This document shows positions 25,584 through 30,271 of a stretch of DNA of 30,271 nt, piece by piece. Source of the stretch: JADGRF01 sp036382515 (lineage in GTDB: Bacteria; Myxococcota_A; Polyangia; Polyangiales; JAFGIB01). The first letter of the stretch is position 1. Every line of letters starts with the position of its first letter. Below the pieces are notes generated by a model. That model was not told the DNA's origin and made no database searches. It was given only the letters and a program-made list of their open reading frames with translations. The translations under genes and the position numbers were made by a program. The DNA is taken from the NCBI GenBank assembly GCA_036382515.1, contig DASVHQ010000201.1:1-30271 (forward strand), given 5' to 3'.

Positions 25584-27023
25584 TCACGCGCGAGCGGTCT
25601 GCGACTCGGGGCGGGCGGTGAGCGCACACAGGAGTCGATCGTGAATCTGCGCGAACGCGCCGTTGGACATGGCCACGACGGTGTCGCCTCGCTCGGCCAT
25701 CGCCACGACGCGCGTGAGGATCGCGTCCACGTCGGGCGGCGCTTCCGCCAGCCGGCCGTGCGCGCGTAGCTCCGCAGCCACCTCGTGCACGTCGAGCCGC
25801 TCGTCTTGCGCGATGTCCGGCCGCCCGACGGGCGCGAGCAAGGTCACGTCGGCGGGCAAGAACGCCTGGGCGTAGCTCGCTTGGTGGATGCGCCGACACG
25901 CTGTGGCACTGCGGGGCTCGAACACCGCGAACAGCTTGCCTTCGGGATGCCGATTGCGCAGACCGCGCAGTGTTTCGAGCACGGCCGTAGGGTGGTGAGC
26001 GAAGTCGTCGTAAACACGTACGCCCGCGGCGATGCCCCGCAACTCCTGGCGACGCTTGACGCCCGCGAAGCGGGTGAGCGCGCGCGTTAGCACGGGCATC
26101 GGCACGGCGGCGGCTTCGGCGCAGAGCGCGAGTGCAGCCAAGGCGTTCTTCAGATTGTGCGCGCCCGAGAGCGGAGTCAGTAGCCGACCGCACGCACTGC
26201 CACCGATGAACAGGTCGAAGGGCAAAAGAGCGCCCTGCGCAGCCACCGGTGCGGCCAGCCAGGTGGGTGTGATCTCAGCTGTGTCCTCGCCGTCGAGCGC
26301 GTAGTAGACGACGCGGCAACGCGCATACGCGGCCACCGCGCGCACCTCGGCATCGGCGGCGTTGGCCACGAGCAGGCCATGCTCCGGAATGCGCTCGACG
26401 AAGCCGCGGAACGCTTGCCGGTAGCTCTCCATCGTGGGGTAGATGTCGGCGTGGTCGTGCTCGATCGCTTGCAGGATCGCGACCTCGGGCGCGTAGTGCC
26501 AAAACTTGGGCGTCTTCTCGAAGAACGCACTGTCGTACTCGTCGCCTTCGACCACGAACGGTGTGCCAGGCTGCGCGAAGCGGAAGCTCTCGTCGAAGCC
26601 CAGTGGGATGCCGCCGATCAAGAAGCCCGGTGCGAGCCCCGCGACCTCGAGCAAGTGCGCGACCAGCGTCGTGGTGGTGGTCTTGCCGTGCGTGCCGGCG
26701 ATCACGAAGCTGCGTCGGCCGCGCAGGCAGTGCTCGTGCAGGGCCTGCGGAAACGAGGTGTAGGTCATGCCGCCATCGATCGCGGCACGGGCCTCCGGAT
26801 TGCTCGAGCGGCACACGTTGCCGACCACGACCAGATCCGGTCGCGGCGAGAGGTGTGCGGGATCGTAGCCCTCGCGCTTCTCGATGCCCCAACGCTCGAG
26901 GGCTTCGCCCATGGGCGAGTAGAACGCGCTGTCGCTGCCTGTGACTCGGTACCCGGCCTTCTTGAGCAGGCCAGCGAGCGATCCCATGCCCGTTCCACAG
27001 ACGCCGATCAGATGAGCATGCAT
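25584..27023 (-). CDS. mpl: Mpl, murein tripeptide recycling ligase
   Basis: Cytoplasmic Mur-ligase-family enzyme of 479 residues that joins UDP-MurNAc to recovered L-Ala-gamma-D-Glu-meso-DAP, letting the cell reuse peptidoglycan peptide. Visible motifs: N-terminal Rossmann GVCGTGMGSLAGLLK (about 8-22), P-loop AGTHGKTTTTT (about 109-119), EGDEYDSAFFEKTPKF (about 159-174), and YDDFAHHPTAV (about 340-350), which is typical of Mpl and MurC. The E-Y-D-S and F-E-K-x-P-K signatures and the total length favour Mpl over MurC. No other cell-wall gene is adjacent. The start has AGAGG about 10-12 bases upstream. Confidence 0.93.
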   Translation of the reverse strand: MHAHLIGVCGTGMGSLAGLLKKAGYRVTGSDSAFYSPMGEALERWGIEKREGYDPAHLSPRPDLVVVGNVCRSSNPEARAAIDGGMTYTSFPQALHEHCLRGRRSFVIAGTHGKTTTTTLVAHLLEVAGLAPGFLIGGIPLGFDESFRFAQPGTPFVVEGDEYDSAFFEKTPKFWHYAPEVAILQAIEHDHADIYPTMESYRQAFRGFVERIPEHGLLVANAADAEVRAVAAYARCRVVYYALDGEDTAEITPTWLAAPVAAQGALLPFDLFIGGSACGRLLTPLSGAHNLKNALAALALCAEAAAVPMPVLTRALTRFAGVKRRQELRGIAAGVRVYDDFAHHPTAVLETLRGLRNRHPEGKLFAVFEPRSATACRRIHQASYAQAFLPADVTLLAPVGRPDIAQDERLDVHEVAAELRAHGRLAEAPPDVDAILTRVVAMAERGDTVVAMSNGAFAQIHDRLLCALTARPESQTARA

Positions 27024-27120
27024 GGCCTGGAACCTCTCGCTGCGCGTTGCCGCCGATCACATGGTCTTACAGCGGCGGAGCCTTTCTCGCCAGATTCACG
27101 AGGCTTTGCCTGCCTACACG

Positions 27121-27148
27121 TTGACACTCCGTCCGCGGGACCCATACT
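27121..27148 (+). promoter_or_regulatory. Sigma-70-type promoter before the small ORF
   Basis: TTGACA (27121-27126) is a perfect -35 hexamer. A CATACT hexamer (27143-27148) lies 16 bp downstream, four of six matching TATAAT. The start codon of the 48-codon ORF is 18 bp after the -10, so the leader would be about 12 bases. It sits in the divergent interval between mpl and the ORF. Confidence 0.5.
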
Positions 27149-27166
27149 CAAATCACGGTCTGTTGC

Positions 27167-27313
27167 ATGCCGAACAAAGAGCGCAGCTCGAAGCCTTTCA
27201 CGGAGCGGGTCAAAGACCGGCTCCGTGACTTGGCAGACGAGATCACGGCGGTGCTCGAAGGCGCGCTCAACCCCGTGCCTGCACCTGTGCCCGTGCGTAT
27301 CCGGCGGCGCTGA
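27167..27313 (+). CDS. Small hypothetical ORF, 48 residues
   Basis: An ATG at 27167 opens 48 codons ending in TGA at 27311-27313. The product is charged and helical in its first 30 residues (KERSSKPFTERVKDRLRDL, then ADEITAVLEGAL), followed by PVPAPVPV and a basic RIRRR end. Codon third positions are G or C in most codons. No family is recognised. Support comes from the promoter-like sequence just upstream and the amphipathic, protein-like composition. Against it, no ribosome binding site is visible and it is short. It converges on the DUF1844 gene. Confidence 0.45.
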   Translation: MPNKERSSKPFTERVKDRLRDLADEITAVLEGALNPVPAPVPVRIRRR

Positions 27314-27348
27314 GCGCTCGGCGCTGCCGTGCAGCAGGCTGCCTGCCT

Positions 27349-27384
27349 ACGAAGCTGGCCACGAAGCTGGCCACGAAACTGGCC
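27349..27384. repeat. 12-bp tandem repeat (3 copies)
   Basis: ACGAAGCTGGCC occurs twice, followed by ACGAAACTGGCC, in the gap between the small ORF and the end of the DUF1844 gene. It contains the palindromic core TGGCCA at the unit junctions. No function is apparent. Confidence 0.9.
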
Positions 27385-27409
27385 AGCAAACGGCCGCTGT
27401 GGGGCGCGC

Positions 27410-27727
27410 TCAGCGACCGGCTTTGCGCGTGTAGCGCATGCGCAGGTCGAAGAGCACGTCGTGCAGCAAGCGCTCTTCCTCGCCGCTGAGATTGCCCCGC
27501 GTCTTCTCTTCCAGAAGGCCCAGGATGTCGATGGTTTGCCGGGCCAGCGGCAAGTCCTCGCCGCTCGCACCATGGACGTGCTGACCTTCGCCCAGGTGGA
27601 TCAGCGCGGAGGCGTTGAGCGAGAGCACGAAGATGTCGAAGCGCATCGGCTGCATGCCGTCGGGCTCACCGGCCAACTCGCCGGCCAGCTCATCCGCCTC
27701 TGACTTGGTCTCGTCGTGCTCGCTCAT
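27410..27727 (-). CDS. DUF1844 family protein
   Basis: Protein of 105 residues. The acidic N-terminus of about 25 residues is followed by the DUF1844 core: FDIFVLSLNASALIHLGE, then LPLARQTIDILGLLEEKTRGNLS and EEERLLHDVLFDLRMRY. The family is small, helical and of unknown function. I recall it mainly from deltaproteobacteria, acidobacteria and planctomycetes, often next to core housekeeping genes. AAAGGA lies about 7 bases before the ATG. It is downstream of the BamA/TamA-family gene, separated only by a short, apparently frameshifted ORF, and is probably in the same transcript. Confidence 0.88.
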   Translation of the reverse strand: MSEHDETKSEADELAGELAGEPDGMQPMRFDIFVLSLNASALIHLGEGQHVHGASGEDLPLARQTIDILGLLEEKTRGNLSGEEERLLHDVLFDLRMRYTRKAGR

Positions 27728-27748
27728 GTCGCGGTCCTTTCGGTCGGT

Positions 27749-27866
27749 TCAGCTGGCAGGCTCGGTCTCGCTGGGTTCCGGCTTCTGCACCTTGTCGCGC
27801 AGGTCGGGCAGCTTGTCGAGCAGGTCGCGGTACGTCTTTTCGTCGAGCCGGGATTGTCTGACTCAT
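27749..27866 (-). pseudogene. Short ORF with probable frameshift
   Basis: Between the BamA-like gene and the DUF1844 gene, 37 codons (27862 to the TGA at 27749-27751) read SRLDEKTYRDLLDKLPDLRD then KVQKPEPSETEPAS. This is clearly protein-like and GC3-rich, but the frame has a TGA directly upstream and no start codon. An ATG at 27866 (MSQT) lies in a frame shifted by one base. A single-base indel near 27855-27862 would join the two into about 38 residues. The gene ends 21 bases before DUF1844. No family is recognised. It could be a real mutation or a sequencing error. Confidence 0.5.
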
Positions 27867-27937
27867 TTTCGACAGTTTGGTGGGTTGGTGGTGGCCCGTT
27901 GCGCGGCCGCGCGCTGCACTCCGAGCTGCGGAACCGC

Positions 27938-30271
27938 TCAGAACAGGCCGATCGAAAAGGCGAGCGCACCGAACGGCTCGCCGAGGCCCCGCCTGCGGTT
28001 GATCACGATGCCGTAGTCGACGGCGATCGGCCCGACCGGGGTTGCCAAGCGCAGACCCGCGCCGGCCGTGGGGCGCAGCTGGAACGGGTTCATCATGGCC
28101 GGGTCGGCCCACAGGTTGCCGAAGTCGGTGAACAGGCCGGCGCCGAGTTGGCCGTAGAGCGGGAAGCGCAGCTCGGCTTTGAGCAGCATGAAGGCATCGC
28201 CGCTGCGCACGATCGCATTGGGCGAGAGCTTGGGGTCGGTGATGATCTTGTCGGCGATGTCCTGCGGCACCATCTCGTCCTGGTAATAGCCGCGCATGGA
28301 ATCGACACCGCCCAGGAAGAAGGCGCGGTCCGGGTAGGTCTTGGAATCGTGGATCAAGTGCACGATGCGCCCGATGCGCACCTGGCCAGCGAAGACAATC
28401 GAACGGCTCAGTGGCACGTAGCCGCTGCCGGTGACCTGCAGCTTGAGGAAGCGACTGACGAACTGCGTCTTGTCGGCGGTCACCGTCTGGCTGCTGAGCG
28501 TGGTGGCCAGTTCGGTCGAAGCCGACGTGAAGAAGCCCTTGGTGGGCGTGAACGGGCTGTCGCGCTGGTCGTAGCTGATGCCTGCGCGAAACGCGGCCAG
28601 CGTGGTGTTGCCCTCGGGCACGCGTAACAGGCGCTTGAGGCGCGGATCGCTCGTCATCGCCAGGTAGTCGTTCAACGCCTCGTGCACGAACAGCCCGACG
28701 TCGTTGTTCTCGAGGTCGGCGGCTTCGGTGACGGTGACGCGGTGCAGCGGCCGCTCGCTGAAGGTGAGCGTGCCGCCGTTCTTGTCGAGGCCGAAGTCGC
28801 GCTCGTTGTGGCGCACGTGCACCAGATCGAGGGCCGTTCTTGTCGAGCCGAAGCCCGGCACGCGCGGGATCACCGTGCCGAGCGAGATGTTGCGCTCGAG
28901 CCGGTCCTCGAGCGACAGCGCCTCGAAGCGGCGCCGCAGCTCCGGGCTCACGAAGAACAGCTGGTGCGCGAACTGCGCGCGCAGCGTGAGGCTCACCGCA
29001 CGGTCGAAGAGGTTGCGGTAGCCGTATTCGAAGCCACCACGCACGCCCTGGCCGGTGCTCACGCCTGCGCTGAAGTCGAGGAACTGGTTGCGACGCTCGT
29101 TCACCGTCACCAGCAGTGGCTTCACGCGCGCGGGCAGATCGGGATCTTGCATCGCGACCGAAACGCCGGTGAACACACCCAGCGCTTGCAGGGTTTCTTC
29201 GCTCTTGTGCGCCAGGGAGGGTTGGTACAGGTCACCGGGCTTGAGCGCGATCAGACTGCGGATGAAGGCGACGCTCGTGCGCTGAGTGCCTTTCACGACG
29301 ATCTCGCCGACGTGCACGGGGAAGCGCTCGCTGATCTGGAAGGTGACCGCGGCGCGCGAGCGATCGTGCGAGAACGCCACGCTCGGCTCGATCTTCACGA
29401 ACATGTGGCCGCGCTCGTTGTAGAGGTTCTGCATGCGCAGACGCGCCTCTTCCAGGCGCAGGTACGAGAACCCGGAGTTCTCCGTCAGGCCCGATGCCAG
29501 GAGCAGCTCGCGCTCACTGACCAGGCGCTGTCCCAGCAGCACCACGTCGTGCAGCAGCGTGCGCGGGCCCTCGACGATCGGGATGTTCACCGTGGCGCGG
29601 CTCTGGCCGACGCGCTCGATCACGGCAGGGCCGACCTTCACCGCGAGAAAACCATCGGCCTGGTAGAGCTCGGTGATGTGCTTGATGGCCTCCTTGTACG
29701 TGGGCTCGTAGTACGTGCCGGCCGGATTCTCGGCCATGGGCCGCGGCACCTGGCGCGCGGGTGTCTGCTTGCCGGTGGTCACGCGGTCCACGGCGTCGGA
29801 GTCGACGACCTGGATCAGATCGGCGTTGGGCAGGTCCTCTTCCAGGTAGCTCACCAATTGGTCGTGCAAGAACTCGCGCGGGAAGTGCCGTGCGCCGGTG
29901 AAGCCGACGTCGACCACTTCGATCTGGCGCCCGGGCGCGATCCGGATGCGCAACCAGGCGTTGCCAACCGTGTGACTCATCAACCGTGCGACCGACACGC
30001 GCGCATCGCGGAAGCCGTGACGTGCATACAGGTCCTGGACGCGGCCGGGCAGCGCGTCCAGCGTCAACCCGGTGAGGCGCTCGCGCTCCAGCAAGAGCGC
30101 ATCGATCACGTCGCGCGTCAGCAGCGGTGACGCGCCCAGGACATCGAACGCGTACTGCGGGCCGACGTGCGCGGGAAACGTGACCTTGGCCGACTCGCCG
30201 CGGATCGTCAGAATCGGCGCCTCCAGGCTCGCTTCGAAGTAGCGATGCTCGTGCAGGAACGTCTCGCCCTT
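27938..30271 (-). CDS. BamA/TamA-family outer-membrane barrel protein, partial
   Basis: Omp85-superfamily protein that inserts barrel proteins into, or threads them through, the outer membrane. The frame is open to the window edge, so at least 777 residues are present and the N-terminus is missing; the GTG at 30109 is internal. The part nearest the edge (30271 to about 29080) has repeated alpha/beta POTRA-like units (for example LLHDVVLLGQRLVSERELL and HVGEIVVKGTQRTSVAFI). The C-terminal ~380 residues form the barrel, with GGVDSMRGYY near 28300 (the conserved G-G-x-x-S-x-R-G-Y of lid loop 6) and a terminal Phe (SIGLF). BamA and TamA cannot be separated without the missing N-terminus. It probably heads the transcript that includes DUF1844. 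Confidence 0.88.
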   Translation of the reverse strand, partial: KGETFLHEHRYFEASLEAPILTIRGESAKVTFPAHVGPQYAFDVLGASPLLTRDVIDALLLERERLTGLTLDALPGRVQDLYARHGFRDARVSVARLMSHTVGNAWLRIRIAPGRQIEVVDVGFTGARHFPREFLHDQLVSYLEEDLPNADLIQVVDSDAVDRVTTGKQTPARQVPRPMAENPAGTYYEPTYKEAIKHITELYQADGFLAVKVGPAVIERVGQSRATVNIPIVEGPRTLLHDVVLLGQRLVSERELLLASGLTENSGFSYLRLEEARLRMQNLYNERGHMFVKIEPSVAFSHDRSRAAVTFQISERFPVHVGEIVVKGTQRTSVAFIRSLIALKPGDLYQPSLAHKSEETLQALGVFTGVSVAMQDPDLPARVKPLLVTVNERRNQFLDFSAGVSTGQGVRGGFEYGYRNLFDRAVSLTLRAQFAHQLFFVSPELRRRFEALSLEDRLERNISLGTVIPRVPGFGSTRTALDLVHVRHNERDFGLDKNGGTLTFSERPLHRVTVTEAADLENNDVGLFVHEALNDYLAMTSDPRLKRLLRVPEGNTTLAAFRAGISYDQRDSPFTPTKGFFTSASTELATTLSSQTVTADKTQFVSRFLKLQVTGSGYVPLSRSIVFAGQVRIGRIVHLIHDSKTYPDRAFFLGGVDSMRGYYQDEMVPQDIADKIITDPKLSPNAIVRSGDAFMLLKAELRFPLYGQLGAGLFTDFGNLWADPAMMNPFQLRPTAGAGLRLATPVGPIAVDYGIVINRRRGLGEPFGALAFSIGLF

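Noticed and set aside
28780..28860. A 15-17 bp direct repeat (TTCTTGTCGAG...CCGAAG) in the barrel gene.
   Set aside because: The two copies are read in different frames and the barrel sequence continues normally, so this looks like chance or a trivial local event.
30109..30111. GTG as the start of the barrel gene.
   Set aside because: The frame stays open and protein-like to the window edge (for example EASLEAPILTIRGESAKVTF), so the gene continues beyond 30271.

Overview
The window is GC-rich and comes from a Gram-negative bacterium with an outer membrane (Tol proteins, a BamA/TamA-type barrel, Mpl, several lipoproteins). A eukaryote-like Ser/Thr kinase, a DUF1844 protein and a beta-helix lipoprotein suggest a Myxococcota or other deltaproteobacterial lineage. 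That assignment is an inference from gene content. No tRNA, rRNA, CRISPR array or intact insertion sequence was seen.

Layout. 1-515 has no convincing gene. 516-1376 encodes an unrecognised two-helix membrane protein, followed by about 520 bp without a gene that ends in a palindrome. 1896-5603 (+) is a tight four-gene redox cassette: two acyl-CoA dehydrogenase (ACAD) paralogues joined by TGATG, a nitroreductase-family flavoprotein and a 2[4Fe-4S] ferredoxin. The first ACAD keeps the catalytic Glu and the TEPxAGTD motif. The second has lost both but keeps GGNGY. The pair therefore looks like a heteromeric dehydrogenase, and this is the best candidate for an undescribed system here.

5654-11594 (-) holds, in transcription order: the remnant of a drug/metabolite (EamA) permease, a TlpA-like thioredoxin, tolQ, tolR, tolA-like, tolB, a beta-helix lipoprotein and a 57-codon 3' remnant of ureG. 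There is no pal gene next to tolB. Four 38-bp hairpin-forming repeats lie between tolQ and tolR.

11662-13895 (+) holds two SAM-dependent methyltransferases, followed by a Ser/Thr kinase (14016-14990) and a two-helix methyl-accepting chemotaxis protein with an altered signalling tip (15271-16959). 17066-20845 (+) is a compact run: tatB with minisatellite repeats, tatC, a large membrane protein, a small tail-anchored protein and a lipoprotein. A membrane metallophosphoesterase (21096-22649) and full-length gyrB (22884-25301) follow.

The right end is mostly on the minus strand: a 5' fragment of a spermidine-synthase-like membrane protein that ends on the gyrB stop codon, mpl, a DUF1844 gene, a probably frameshifted small ORF and a BamA/TamA-family barrel running off the edge. 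A 48-codon ORF with a TTGACA promoter lies on the + strand between mpl and the DUF1844 gene. Three gene remnants (ureG, EamA, spermidine synthase-like) sit exactly at boundaries between intact genes, so the segment appears to have been assembled through several deletion or replacement events.
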